This document shows positions 17,076 through 26,314 of a DNA stretch of 51,963 nucleotides, piece after piece (position 1 is the first letter of the stretch; every line of letters begins with the position of its first letter). The DNA comes from Desulfobacterales bacterium RIFOXYA12_FULL_46_15 (lineage in GTDB: Bacteria; Desulfobacterota; Desulfobacteria; Desulfobacterales; Desulfobacteraceae), in assembly GCA_001799395.1 (NCBI GenBank), contig MGTJ01000061.1:1-51963 (forward strand), in the 5' to 3' direction. The translations under genes and the position numbers were made by a program. The notes beneath the pieces were generated by a model. The model ran no database searches, was not told the DNA's origin, and was given only the letters and a program-made list of their open reading frames with translations.

Positions 17076-18301
17076 CCGTCCATATGCCAAAAAAAATCCT
17101 GGTGATTGATGATGAGGTATATATCCGGGACAGCGTCATAGGCTTTCTTGAGGATTTCGGGTTTCAAGTTGCAGATGCGGAAAACGGAAAAATAGGGCTT
17201 GAATTATTTGAAACCCAAAACCCGGATCTGGTGCTCTGCGATCTTCGTATGCCGGAAATGGACGGGCTTGAAGTCCTGGCCAGGGTCAGGCTGAAAAATC
17301 CGAAAATCCCGATCATTATCGTTTCCGGTGCAGGCAATATTTCCGATACGGTTGAGGCCTTAAGACTGGGTGCCTGGGATTATATAATCAAGCCCATCCA
17401 GGATATGAATGTCTTGTACCATGCCGTGAACAAAGCTTTTGAGAGAGCAGACCTGATCCTGGCAAAACACAGGTATGAAGAAGATCTTGAAACCGCTAAC
17501 AGGGAATTGAGGCTGTCCCTTGAAACCCTTGAAAGGACAAGGGACCAACTGGTTCAGTCCGAAAAGATGGCGGCCCTGGGGGAACTCGTGGCAGGAGTTG
17601 CCCATGAAATCAATACCCCGGTTGGGGTCGGCGTCACTGCAGCCTCATTTTTAGATGCCAAGACAACTGAGTTTAAAAAGATTTATGCTGCCGGCGAGTT
17701 AAAGAGAAGTGAATTTGAAAATTATCTTCAGACTGTTGAAGAAGTATCCAATTCCATTCTCATTAACATGGAAAGAGCGGCTGAACTGATTTCAAGCTTT
17801 AAACAGGTGGCGGTGGACCAATCCAGCGAAAGCAGGCGGCAGTTCAATCTTAAGGAATATATCAATGAAATCCTCTTAAGCCTGCGGCCGAGATATAAGA
17901 AAACCGAGCATACCATTGAAATAGACTGTGAACCGGATATCGAACTCAATTCTTTCCCAGGTGCCTTTTCCCAGATCCTCAACAACCTGATCATGAATTC
18001 TCTCATCCACGGATTCCAGGGGATTCAGAAAGGTCACATCACGGTAACCATTTCACGCCAGGGGAAAGATATCCTGTTTGTTTATCAGGATAATGGAAGG
18101 GGGATGAACAAAGAGGAAAAGGAAAAAGTGTTTGACCCGTTCTATACAACCATGCGGGGAAAAGGCGGTACCGGGCTTGGTATGTCCATTGTCTTTAATC
18201 TGATTACCCAGACCCTGAAGGGCAGTATTGAATGTGAAAGCTCACCGGGCAGGGGTGTTGTATTTACCCTGAAATTTCCTGAGCACTGGGAAAATGGCTG
18301 A
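17072..18301 (+). CDS. Receiver-histidine kinase fusion (soluble)
   Basis: Predicted 409-residue cytoplasmic protein. The receiver domain (about 7-125) has its aspartate in D-L-V-L-C-D-L-R-M-P-E. A coiled coil (130-165) leads to HisKA with H178 in G-V-A-H-E-I-N-T-P-V-G, then HATPase with D-N-G-R-G-M and G-G-T-G-L-G-M-S. Input comes through the receiver, not a membrane sensor, so the protein should take its signal from an upstream kinase. Its receiver resembles that of the gene at 14633 over most of its length (shared G-N-I-S, V-E-A-L, L-G-A-W-D-Y-I and L-Y-H patches), which points to local duplication. The GTG/ATG choice is not an issue: ATG at 17072 overlaps the previous stop. Confidence 0.92.
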   Translation: MTVHMPKKILVIDDEVYIRDSVIGFLEDFGFQVADAENGKIGLELFETQNPDLVLCDLRMPEMDGLEVLARVRLKNPKIPIIIVSGAGNISDTVEALRLGAWDYIIKPIQDMNVLYHAVNKAFERADLILAKHRYEEDLETANRELRLSLETLERTRDQLVQSEKMAALGELVAGVAHEINTPVGVGVTAASFLDAKTTEFKKIYAAGELKRSEFENYLQTVEEVSNSILINMERAAELISSFKQVAVDQSSESRRQFNLKEYINEILLSLRPRYKKTEHTIEIDCEPDIELNSFPGAFSQILNNLIMNSLIHGFQGIQKGHITVTISRQGKDILFVYQDNGRGMNKEEKEKVFDPFYTTMRGKGGTGLGMSIVFNLITQTLKGSIECESSPGRGVVFTLKFPEHWENG

Positions 18302-18303
18302 GT

Positions 18304-19320
18304 ATGCAGATATTAAATCCATCCCGCTGGTATCTTCACCCTGTTTTTGTTTTTGCCTGTTCCATTTTTGCCCTGACCACTTTTCTTGTGATGACCGTGA
18401 GCTGGTATATGGAGATCACAAGAGCCCTTGAACTTGTGATTTTAAAATTCAATATTGATCCTACATCCATTTTCCCTTCAAAAACAGGTATGACCATCCT
18501 TATCCTGATCGCCCTGATCGCTGTGGTACTGGCCGGTATTCTTCTTGCCTTTATCTATTACCAGAAGACCGTGAACCTTTTCAGGCTGCAGCATAATTTT
18601 ATCTATAATTTTACCCATGAACTGAAAACCCCGGTAACATCTTTGAGGATCTATCTTGAAACCTTTATCCGCCACCCGCTGGAGCCCTGGGAAATCAAAA
18701 AATACAGTGAAAATATGCTTCAGGACATCAACCGCCTGACCGACAATATCAACAGTATCCTGAATCTTGCCAGGATCGAAAGCCAGAATTTCGGCTCAGA
18801 GGTCACAAAGGACAGTCTTGTAGCACTTGTTGAAAATTTCTGTCATAAGAATGCCTCCCTTTTCCGGAATCTTGAGATCCGGGTTGAAAACCAATCCGGC
18901 AATCCTCTAGTTTACCCGGTAAATCTGTTCCTGTTTGAAATGCTCCTTATGAATATTGTTTCCAATGCCATCAAATATAATGAATCTGAACACCCTAAAC
19001 TGATTATTCGCTTTAAAAGTTTTATTCAGAAAATAACCATTGAATTTATAGACAATGGAATCGGTGTGGACAAAAAAGAGCAGAAACAGATTTTCAAGAA
19101 ATTCTACCAGGCCCAGGGGAAACATACAAAAGACGTATCAGGGTCAGGCCTGGGGCTTTATCTTGTTTCCAGCATTGCCATGATTCACGGGTGGAAAACA
19201 TCTGTAGCCAGTGAGGGAAAATCAAAAGGGGCCACTTTTATCGTTACCATTCCAACGACCGGTATGGGAGACATCAGGGAGAAGCATTTATGGAAGCGGC
19301 TGAAAAAAAGCGTATCCTGA
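18304..19320 (+). CDS. Membrane sensor histidine kinase with two transmembrane segments
   Basis: Predicted 338-residue kinase. Membrane segments at about 12-34 and 60-84 enclose only a short periplasmic loop (about 25 residues), so it may sense membrane state, a partner protein or a small ligand. HisKA has H105 in F-T-H-E-L-K-T-P-V-T-S-L-R. HATPase shows N-I-V-S-N-A-I-K-Y-N, D-N-G-I-G-V and G-S-G-L-G-L-Y. This is a classic OmpR-partner kinase. It starts 2 bases after the preceding stop and its last 31 bases overlap the start of an OmpR-type regulator, so kinase and regulator are almost certainly a cognate pair. Confidence 0.93.
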   Translation: MQILNPSRWYLHPVFVFACSIFALTTFLVMTVSWYMEITRALELVILKFNIDPTSIFPSKTGMTILILIALIAVVLAGILLAFIYYQKTVNLFRLQHNFIYNFTHELKTPVTSLRIYLETFIRHPLEPWEIKKYSENMLQDINRLTDNINSILNLARIESQNFGSEVTKDSLVALVENFCHKNASLFRNLEIRVENQSGNPLVYPVNLFLFEMLLMNIVSNAIKYNESEHPKLIIRFKSFIQKITIEFIDNGIGVDKKEQKQIFKKFYQAQGKHTKDVSGSGLGLYLVSSIAMIHGWKTSVASEGKSKGATFIVTIPTTGMGDIREKHLWKRLKKSVS

Positions 19321-20027
19321 TCATAGAAGATGAAGTCCATATCGCAGACGGGATAAAATTGAATCTAAACCTCCAGGGTTATGAAACAAGAGTTTCGGCT
19401 GACGGGATTGACGGGCTCGGCCAGTGGCGGTCCTGGAATCCGGATCTGATTATCCTTGATATCATGCTGCCCATGATTGACGGGTTTTCCATTTTGAAAA
19501 CCATCCGCAACGAAGATGAAAAAATCCCGGTTCTCATCCTTTCGGCCAGGGGGGATACCAAAGATAAGGTCAAGGGACTCAGATACGGGGTGGACGACTA
19601 TTTGTCAAAGCCTTTTGATCTGGAAGAGTTTCTCTTAAGGGTGGAAGGACTGCTGCGAAAAAAGGCCTGGTACGACCATGAAAAGAAAGAATCCAAAGCC
19701 AAGCTTTTTAACGGGAACTGGTATGAATTCGGCGGGAACCGTATTGATTTTATAACATACAAAGCCCATTGCAGGGCAGGCGATATTGTTTTAACGGAAC
19801 AGGAAATCGTTCTTCTCAAGCTTTTTATTGCCAATGCAGGCAAACCCCTGTCAAGGGAAATGCTTCTCAATTCCGGGTGGGGGTATTCAAAGGATACAAC
19901 CACCAGAACCGTGGATAATTTTATTGTCCGGTTCAGGAAATATTTTGAAAAAAACCCGAAAAATCCAGTCTATTTTCTCAGCAGACGGTCTGTCGGTTAT
20001 GTGTTTGATCCGGAGAACAGCCTATGA
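19290..20027 (+). CDS. OmpR/PhoB-family response regulator
   Basis: Predicted 245-residue regulator. The N-terminal receiver (5-122) has aspartate in D-L-I-I-L-D-I-M-L-P and lysine in Y-L-S-K-P-F-D. The C-terminal winged helix (about 145-242) shows L-T-E-Q-E-I-V-L-L-K-L-F, the R-T-V-D-N-F-I-V-R-F-R-K recognition helix and R-S-V-G-Y-V-F. It should bind DNA as a dimer and control transcription. It overlaps the kinase gene by 31 bases, and its 3' end overlaps the convergent phosphopantetheinyl transferase by 6 bases. It is the only DNA-binding output in the 14.6-20 kb run, so the signalling genes before it may converge on it. Confidence 0.95.
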   Translation: MEAAEKKRILIIEDEVHIADGIKLNLNLQGYETRVSADGIDGLGQWRSWNPDLIILDIMLPMIDGFSILKTIRNEDEKIPVLILSARGDTKDKVKGLRYGVDDYLSKPFDLEEFLLRVEGLLRKKAWYDHEKKESKAKLFNGNWYEFGGNRIDFITYKAHCRAGDIVLTEQEIVLLKLFIANAGKPLSREMLLNSGWGYSKDTTTRTVDNFIVRFRKYFEKNPKNPVYFLSRRSVGYVFDPENSL

Positions 20028-20753
20028 CCGGCCACAGACAAGGGAGAGAATATATCCTGAATCAATGGTGTGGGAAAAGATATCCACATCGGCTTTGATA
20101 CGATGGTGAAAGATCTCGCCATGGATGACTTCAACCTTGTGAAGACTTTCGTTAAACCCTTTTTTTATATATTTAAGAAAGGCTTCCTTGATGGTCCAGT
20201 TTTTAAAAACACAAGGGGCATTCCTTTCAAGGAGAAGCAGTTCATTTTGAGTAAAGGCAGTATTTAGAAAAGGAAGGTCAGGCATCCGGGCAATGATTTC
20301 AATATCAATGCCGATGGGATGGACTGTGCTGAAATTGCAGGCCACAGCCGTATATTCATTGCTGTGGGATAAAGACAAGGGAATATGGGGATGGCCGGAC
20401 ACAAAAGGAGCCCCCTCATCAAGATAGGAAAGGGTGATCGTGTCAAGGGGGGTATCAGTCAAAAAAAAATGGGCTGCCATTTTTTTTATCATATACCGGC
20501 CGCTTATCCATTCCACCTGTTTTTTAAGGGCTTTGAATCCGTTGACGACATCAAGTTCGGTTTCACTGAGAAAGGATTGAGTAAAATCATTTTTTTTAAA
20601 TATTTCATTTACCATGGGTTTGAAATTGTGATAGTTACCATTACGTAAAATGAGAGCAATAATATCCGGTATCCTGGAATACCAGATAACGATTCCCGGT
20701 TTTGGAGACAGGGTGTTGATAAAAAAATCATCTTGGATCAGTAGTGAGGCCAT
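20022..20753 (-). CDS. 4'-phosphopantetheinyl transferase, Sfp type
   Basis: Predicted 243-residue enzyme that would transfer the phosphopantetheine arm of CoA to a serine on acyl- or peptidyl-carrier proteins. Visible signatures: P-L-S-L-S-H-S near residues 125-131, the Mg-binding I-G-I-D-I-E at 147-152 (D150, E152) and W-T-I-K-E-A-F-L-K at 186-194 (E190). These are the three classical Sfp-type motifs. The length fits Sfp/EntD-like proteins rather than short AcpS. No carrier-protein or synthase genes lie nearby, so the target is unknown. It is a single minus-strand gene divergent from the chemoreceptor at 20807 and convergent with the OmpR-type regulator. Confidence 0.9.
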   Translation of the reverse strand: MASLLIQDDFFINTLSPKPGIVIWYSRIPDIIALILRNGNYHNFKPMVNEIFKKNDFTQSFLSETELDVVNGFKALKKQVEWISGRYMIKKMAAHFFLTDTPLDTITLSYLDEGAPFVSGHPHIPLSLSHSNEYTAVACNFSTVHPIGIDIEIIARMPDLPFLNTAFTQNELLLLERNAPCVFKNWTIKEAFLKYIKKGFNESLHKVEVIHGEIFHHRIKADVDIFSHTIDSGYILSLVCGRS

Positions 20754-20806
20754 TTTGGGATATATACATCAAGCGTCCTGGTTTTACAATCTTTTAAGGG
20801 GGGGAT

Positions 20807-22606
20807 ATGGGCCTGTCCGATTATGTTGATAAGCACAGATGGATTCAGTCGGCCGGTATGGTTTCAATGGTTGTGCTGTGTATTCTTGTTGCCGTGATCC
20901 TGATTGAATACTCTTTTCAGAGCAACATGAATGAAAAAAACATGGAAAACAGATGCAATGAAATATCTGCCTCAATTGTCGGAAGTATGACCAAGGCGCT
21001 CTCCACCGGGGATAATGATATTGTCAGGGACCAGTTTAGTAAACTTCACGAGGTCCTGCCGGAAATAGAGGTTTTTGTCTATGATTTTCAGGCAAAAATC
21101 AGTTTTTCAACTGAGTCTGAATTGATCGGGAAATCATTTAATGATTTTCTCGGGGACAGCGCCCATGTCGAGAAGAACCAGACCCTGCTGAAAACCGGGA
21201 CCAGCGGCGGCCTGATCAAAAAAAGAGTCAATGATAAATTATACTACGGTTCCCTCATGCCGAGCCGGAATGAGAAATCCTGTCATCATTGCCACGGCAG
21301 TTCACGGCTGATTCTCGGTGGTGTCGCTGTTCTGGTGGACACGTCCGACAGTTTGAAATCCATGGGAAAGGCCCGGTATATCAGTATCCTGGTGGGTGTC
21401 CTGGGCATGGTCACAGTGGTTTTTCTGATCTGGCTCATTTTTTCCAGGATGGCTTCAAAGCTGAATGCAGCCATGGATAAGATCAGAAATACAAGTGATT
21501 CAGTGGCCGGCTTTTCCCAGGAGGTCCGTGAGATTTCAAACCGGATTGATATCAGTGCCGGCCAGGGGAGCAGAATGGCCCATGAGGCATCTTCTGCTGC
21601 ATCGGAAATTTCAAATTGTATCACCGGCATTGCCTCTGCCGCAGAAGAGGTGAGTTCACAGATCACTGATGTCAACAGGAATTCAGACACTGTAACGGCT
21701 GAGATAAAAAATTCAAACCTGAATCTTTCCGAAGCTTCAGCCAATATCGGGTCGGTTGCGGCTGCTGCGGAACAGATGTCTTATTCCGTCAATACCGTGG
21801 CAACAGCCATGGAACAGATGTATGCAAGCCAGAGTGAAATCACCAAAAGCTCGGCCCGATGTGCGGCTATTACCAATAGTGCGTCCAAAGAGGCGGCAAG
21901 GACCTTTGATGTAGTCAAAAAGCTGGAGAATGCCGCATCCCAGATCGGTGATATCATCGACCTCATCACTGGAATTGCCGGGAAAACCAATCTTCTGGCC
22001 CTGAACGCCGCCATCGAGGCTGCGGGTGCCGGGGAAGCCGGAAAAGGCTTTGCCGTGGTTGCCAATGAAGTCAAAGAGCTTGCAAAGCAGACTGCCGGAG
22101 CCACCCAGGATATCAGGAAAAAGATACAGGGGATGCAGAACAATACGGAAGAGGCCATAGAAGCGATCCAGGCCATTACAAAGGTGATCACCGAGGTGGA
22201 TACGATCATGGGGGCCATTGCCTCCTCTGTTGAAGAGCAGACGGCCACCACCAATGAAGTGACAAGAAATATTTCAGAATCGGCTGACTCGGCTGATTCT
22301 GTTGCAAAGAATATCAACCTTGCGGCAGACAAGACCGAAGAAGTGGCAGAGAGTATGAAACAAGTCCAAAGCCTGGAACAGGCTGTTTCTGAAAACCTGT
22401 CCCAGACCGCGGTTGCTGTAAAAGAGATTGCAAAAGATGTCACCCTTTCTTCCCAGAGGGCAAAAATGGTTTCAGAACATTCGGAACGGCTTTCCGGAAT
22501 GGTGAATGAGATACTGGCGCATTCCCTGTCCCAGAAGGAACAAACAGACCGGCTCGCTGAGATTGCAAAGGAACTCAAACAACTGACAACAACATTCAGG
22601 ATATGA
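20807..22606 (+). CDS. Methyl-accepting chemotaxis protein with a c-type heme motif in its sensor domain
   Basis: Predicted 599-residue chemoreceptor. A membrane segment lies at about 15-37, a periplasmic domain at 38-193, and the second membrane segment at about 195-217. The periplasmic domain holds one C-x-x-C-H heme-attachment motif (C159, C162, H163), which predicts covalent heme c and a redox, O2, NO or similar gas input. Heme c sensor domains are known in Geobacter chemoreceptors and in DcrA of Desulfovibrio. The cytoplasmic part (260-590) is a long coiled coil, with the signalling tip at about 385-415 ([12 protein letters not shown], then [15 protein letters not shown]). A canonical HAMP domain is not obvious. 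AAGGGGGG lies before ATG 20807. It opens the chemotaxis operon. Confidence 0.95.
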   Translation: MGLSDYVDKHRWIQSAGMVSMVVLCILVAVILIEYSFQSNMNEKNMENRCNEISASIVGSMTKALSTGDNDIVRDQFSKLHEVLPEIEVFVYDFQAKISFSTESELIGKSFNDFLGDSAHVEKNQTLLKTGTSGGLIKKRVNDKLYYGSLMPSRNEKSCHHCHGSSRLILGGVAVLVDTSDSLKSMGKARYISILVGVLGMVTVVFLIWLIFSRMASKLNAAMDKIRNTSDSVAGFSQEVREISNRIDISAGQGSRMAHEASSAASEISNCITGIASAAEEVSSQITDVNRNSDTVTAEIKNSNLNLSEASANIGSVAAAAEQMSYSVNTVATAMEQMYASQSEITKSSARCAAITNSASKEAARTFDVVKKLENAASQIGDIIDLITGIAGKTNLLALNAAIEAAGAGEAGKGFAVVANEVKELAKQTAGATQDIRKKIQGMQNNTEEAIEAIQAITKVITEVDTIMGAIASSVEEQTATTNEVTRNISESADSADSVAKNINLAADKTEEVAESMKQVQSLEQAVSENLSQTAVAVKEIAKDVTLSSQRAKMVSEHSERLSGMVNEILAHSLSQKEQTDRLAEIAKELKQLTTTFRI

Positions 22607-22635
22607 TGGGCGGGGTTGAACCGATATAAACACAG

Positions 22636-23103
22636 ATGAAACCGGAACGAAATAATAATTTCCAATATATCACCTTCAGACTGGCCCGGAACCTTATGGG
22701 GGTGGATATCCTGGATATCCGGGAAATCATCCCCTGCACCCGGGTTACGAGGATTCACCTTGCTCCCGGGTTTGTGATGGGGCTTATGAACCTTCGGGGC
22801 CGGATACTGACTATCCTTGATATAGCCGTTCTGATGGGGCTTGAGAAACAGGGCAAAAATTCTCACAGTCATATCATTGTATTTAAGAATACCAATGTCG
22901 GGTTTGCCGTCGATCAGATCGGGGATCTGTTTGATACCGGCAGGGAAAAGATTGAATCCATCCCGGTCAATATCGATCCCAGGATTCAAAAATATTCAGA
23001 CACTATCATCAATCTTCCGGATGGTGTCATCATGATATTGAATGCCGGGAAAATCATTGCCTGCATCCGGACCGAAGCCAGGGCTTTAAAGGAAGACCTA
23101 TGA
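22636..23103 (+). CDS. cheW: CheW-type coupling protein
   Basis: Predicted 155-residue protein that is a single CheW domain. It should link the chemoreceptor to CheA. The family pattern is visible: V-D-I-L-D-I-R-E-I-I near 23-32, a conserved A-P-G-F-V-M-G-L-M-N-L-R-G-R-I-L-T-I-L-D stretch at about 43-62 and G-F-A-V-D-Q-I-G-D-L near 88-97. The gene lies 29 bases after the receptor stop and overlaps cheA by 4 bases (ATGA), so it is in the same operon. Length is normal for the family. Confidence 0.95.
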   Translation: MKPERNNNFQYITFRLARNLMGVDILDIREIIPCTRVTRIHLAPGFVMGLMNLRGRILTILDIAVLMGLEKQGKNSHSHIIVFKNTNVGFAVDQIGDLFDTGREKIESIPVNIDPRIQKYSDTIINLPDGVIMILNAGKIIACIRTEARALKEDL

Positions 23104-25955
23104 ACAGGGACGGACATGATCCCCTGGATGCAATGTCATCGGAATTCATTGCAGAGATAAAAGATGATCTTGCAAGCCTTGAGCCGGCGCTCCTGGCAAT
23201 GGAGAAAAAAGGCGCCGGCACGGATGATGACCTTATCAATCATGCGTTTCGTTCGATTCACAGTATTAAGGGCGGGGCCGGTTTTATCAATTTCAAAGAG
23301 CTTTCCAACCTGAGTCATGCAATGGAAAATGTATTGATGCGGGTCAGGGAGAAAACCCTTGCCATTAATTCGGATATTGTGGATGCACTTCTCACCGGGT
23401 TTGACAAAATGAAGCTCATGGTGGAGCAGATAGGAAAAGGTGAAACCTGCGACTATGAAAAAGAAAAGACAGCCCTTCAGAAGATACTGAATCCTGACAC
23501 GGGAATTTCTAAACCCGGGAAACATGCCGGTTTGACGGAAAAACAGGGCAAAAAACCAGGGGAAAGCGCAAAGCCTGTGAATTCAAGGCAGAAGAAAAAA
23601 AGCCGGCCCATTTCAAAGGAAATTTGGGATGATCCGGTTGAGGTTGTCAAACCGCTTGGCATAAGTCCTGTTTTTCAAGGGAAAGAGTTCATGGTGGATA
23701 AAAAAAGGCTTGATCATGCCCTTTCCAGCCAGAAATTTATTTATGCCGTATATATCCGGTTTGAGGCCGATCTCAGGGCCAAAAACAAAGATAAAGAATC
23801 CATTGTCGATGATATTAAAAGCATTGGAGATATTTTATTTTCAGATCTTGAACAGAGCCGGGGCCAAAAGGAAAGAGACGGGTTTTTCTGTGTAATTTCA
23901 ACTATTCTTGATTTGCCGCTGTTGTCCCAGGTGCTGGAGATTGCTAAAACCCAGATGACACTGGTAGACCGTCAGTTTACCGACTATGAAACTCTTATGA
24001 AAGGGGTTGCATCACGGGCTGCCAAGGATAAGCCGGAACCTGTGCCAAAGCCTGTGAAAACATCCATAACCGAACCTGATGATACCCTGGTGCGGGGGAC
24101 ATCGGAATTCAGTCCTGACTCCTTTTCAAGCACGCATACCCTGAGAATTAATGTCGATCTTATCTCAAGACTCATGAACCGGGCAGGCGAACTTGTCCTG
24201 GCCAGGAATCAATTGAGGCCGTTTCTCACATCAAATGCAAAGGAAAACAGCCTTGCATCCGGAATCATGCAGAATCTCGATATGGTGACGACCGATATCC
24301 AGCAGGCCATCATGCAGATGAGAATGCAGCCTGTTATTGATCTTTTGGGAAAATACAAACGGGTGGTGAGGGATATTGCCAGAAGGATCTCGAAAAAAGT
24401 GGATTTTATCCTTGAAGGAGCGGATGTGGAATTGGATCGAACCATTCTGGAAAAACTTGCCAATCCTGTGACCCATCTTATCCGGAACTGTATTGACCAT
24501 GGAATAGAATCCCCGGAAGAACGTGTACGAAAATCCAAACCCGAGACCGGGACCATCCGGATCAAAGCCTCCCATCAGGGCGGGCAGGTTCATATCACCC
24601 TTTCAGATGACGGAGCAGGCATCGATCCCCAGCTTATCCTGTCAAAAGCCTTTGAAAAAGGTCTTGTTTCAGAAGACCGGCTTGACAAGATGACGGATAA
24701 ACAGAAAATCGACCTGATCTTTCTTCCCGGGTTTACCACCTCTGAAGAAATCACGGACATTTCCGGCCGCGGGGTCGGTATGGATGTCGTAAAAACCAAT
24801 ATCGAGAGTCTGAGGGGCCGCATCGAGATTGATTCGGTAAAAGGAGAAGGCACAACAGTCCATCTGATTATTCCTTTAACGCTTGCCATTGTCCCTTCCC
24901 TCATTGTCAGCACAGGCGAATTCAAATTTGCCATTCCCCAGGTGAGTATCAAGGAAGTCCTTTATCTTGAAAAGGGAGCGGTTCGGAACCAGGTGGAAAA
25001 TATTGCCGGTTTTGAGGTTCTGAAACTGAGGGGACACATTTATCCCATCGTCCGGCTTCGCAATGTTTTAGGAATTAAAACCTATATTAAAAGGCCTGTG
25101 ACAGGAGAAAAAGAAGAAGAGAAAAGGAAAGCCATTGCAGACCGCCGTCAGCAAGCCGATGCTGACAGTGATTTAAGTGAAAGATGGCAGGAAAAAGACC
25201 GCCGGACGCACCACTGGGACACAACCTATGTCATTATCCTGAAACATGGGGAAAACCTTTTCGGGCTTTGTACGGATGAACTGTATGATATTGAAGAAAT
25301 CGTAGTCGAACCCTTGTCCGAATATATCCGCCATTTGGAATGCTTTGCCGGAACCACCATACTGGGGAACGGGGGCGTCATTACGGTTCTTGACATCCAG
25401 GGGATTGCCGCTTTGGCCTCCCTGAAATTCGATTCCATCAGAAGCGAGGATGCAAAGCGAAATCTGCTGAAAGAAAAAGAGGAACGGTTAAAAGGGGAAA
25501 AAAGAAACCTGATCATTTTCACCAGCGGCAGAAGAGAATATTTTGCCATGGAATTGAAAAATATTTCCAGGCTTGAACCTGTAAATCCCAAAGACATACA
25601 TTATACCGGTCATTTGAAACATATCGAATATAAGGGCCACGCAGTCCTTTTGTTTTCAATAGATGAATTTCTGCCGGCTGTTGAATGTGATTTCACGGTT
25701 AAGGAGATTTTTGCCGTTTTCCCAAAGCATTTGTCTGCAAGGGTGGGAATTCTCACATCCGGCATTATTGATACCATTGAGACAGACATGTTCATAGACG
25801 AGGATGAGTCATGCCCTGAACCGATCCTGGGGAAATTGTTTATCGGCGATATGATGGTACAGGTGATAGATCATGAAAGATTTGCAGATCTGATTGAACA
25901 AAAACTGATGATGACAAAAGGAGCCCGCGCCTCTCGTGAAAATACTGATTGTTGA
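23100..25955 (+). CDS. cheA: CheA-type chemotaxis histidine kinase with a second C-terminal CheW-like domain
   Basis: Predicted 951-residue kinase. The Hpt domain (1-110) has phospho-acceptor H54 in H-S-I-K-G-G-A-G. A linker and a region at about 195-315 with no clear P2 motif follow. The dimerisation domain (345-410) precedes HATPase (about 452-593) with N-C-I-D-H-G-I-E, D-D-G-A-G-I and G-R-G-V-G-M-D-V-V. The first CheW-like domain (593-775) is interrupted by a highly charged insert of about 40 residues (near 665-705). A second CheW-like module (about 797-940) ends the protein. Most CheA proteins have a single such domain, so this one is longer than the usual 650-750 residues. It should phosphorylate the adjacent CheY and CheB. 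Confidence 0.93.
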   Translation: MNRDGHDPLDAMSSEFIAEIKDDLASLEPALLAMEKKGAGTDDDLINHAFRSIHSIKGGAGFINFKELSNLSHAMENVLMRVREKTLAINSDIVDALLTGFDKMKLMVEQIGKGETCDYEKEKTALQKILNPDTGISKPGKHAGLTEKQGKKPGESAKPVNSRQKKKSRPISKEIWDDPVEVVKPLGISPVFQGKEFMVDKKRLDHALSSQKFIYAVYIRFEADLRAKNKDKESIVDDIKSIGDILFSDLEQSRGQKERDGFFCVISTILDLPLLSQVLEIAKTQMTLVDRQFTDYETLMKGVASRAAKDKPEPVPKPVKTSITEPDDTLVRGTSEFSPDSFSSTHTLRINVDLISRLMNRAGELVLARNQLRPFLTSNAKENSLASGIMQNLDMVTTDIQQAIMQMRMQPVIDLLGKYKRVVRDIARRISKKVDFILEGADVELDRTILEKLANPVTHLIRNCIDHGIESPEERVRKSKPETGTIRIKASHQGGQVHITLSDDGAGIDPQLILSKAFEKGLVSEDRLDKMTDKQKIDLIFLPGFTTSEEITDISGRGVGMDVVKTNIESLRGRIEIDSVKGEGTTVHLIIPLTLAIVPSLIVSTGEFKFAIPQVSIKEVLYLEKGAVRNQVENIAGFEVLKLRGHIYPIVRLRNVLGIKTYIKRPVTGEKEEEKRKAIADRRQQADADSDLSERWQEKDRRTHHWDTTYVIILKHGENLFGLCTDELYDIEEIVVEPLSEYIRHLECFAGTTILGNGGVITVLDIQGIAALASLKFDSIRSEDAKRNLLKEKEERLKGEKRNLIIFTSGRREYFAMELKNISRLEPVNPKDIHYTGHLKHIEYKGHAVLLFSIDEFLPAVECDFTVKEIFAVFPKHLSARVGILTSGIIDTIETDMFIDEDESCPEPILGKLFIGDMMVQVIDHERFADLIEQKLMMTKGARASRENTDC

Positions 25956-26301
25956 TGATAAGGCCTCTGTCAGGACTGCAATGAAAACCATACTGGTGAA
26001 CCTGGGGTTTTTTGATATAACCGAAGCACTTGACGGAGAAGATGCCTGGTACAGGGTTAATGATGAGGCGTTTGACCTGATTGTATCGGATATGGAAATG
26101 CCGGGGATGACCGGTCTAGAACTCCTGAGAGCCGTCAGGACCAGCCCGGAACTCGAACATACGCCTTTTATCATGGCCACAACCGTGACCAAAAAACAGA
26201 TTATCCTGGAAACCATGCGTCTGGGTATCCAGGCCTATATTATCAAACCCTTTGATGCAGAAATGGTGGAACTCAAATTAAAACAGGCAGGAATTTTATA
26301 G
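25936..26301 (+). CDS. cheY: CheY-type response regulator
   Basis: Predicted 121-residue receiver. It starts with GTG at 25936, inside the last 20 bases of cheA, and the product begins M-K-I-L-I-V-D-D. The acceptor aspartate lies in D-L-I-V-S-D-M-E-M-P-G-M-T-G; the switch threonine is in M-A-T-T-V and the lysine in I-I-K-P-F. No output domain. It would take phosphate from CheA and act on a motor or another target. The overlap suggests tight co-expression with CheA. Confidence 0.93.
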   Translation: MKILIVDDKASVRTAMKTILVNLGFFDITEALDGEDAWYRVNDEAFDLIVSDMEMPGMTGLELLRAVRTSPELEHTPFIMATTVTKKQIILETMRLGIQAYIIKPFDAEMVELKLKQAGIL

Positions 26302-26314
26302 AAAGCAGCGCTGA

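Noticed and set aside
21781-22989. A 402-codon open frame on the minus strand
   Set aside because: It lies antisense to the chemoreceptor and cheW, has a Ser/Ala/Ile-rich composition typical of an antisense shadow of coiled-coil coding sequence, and shows no family motif.
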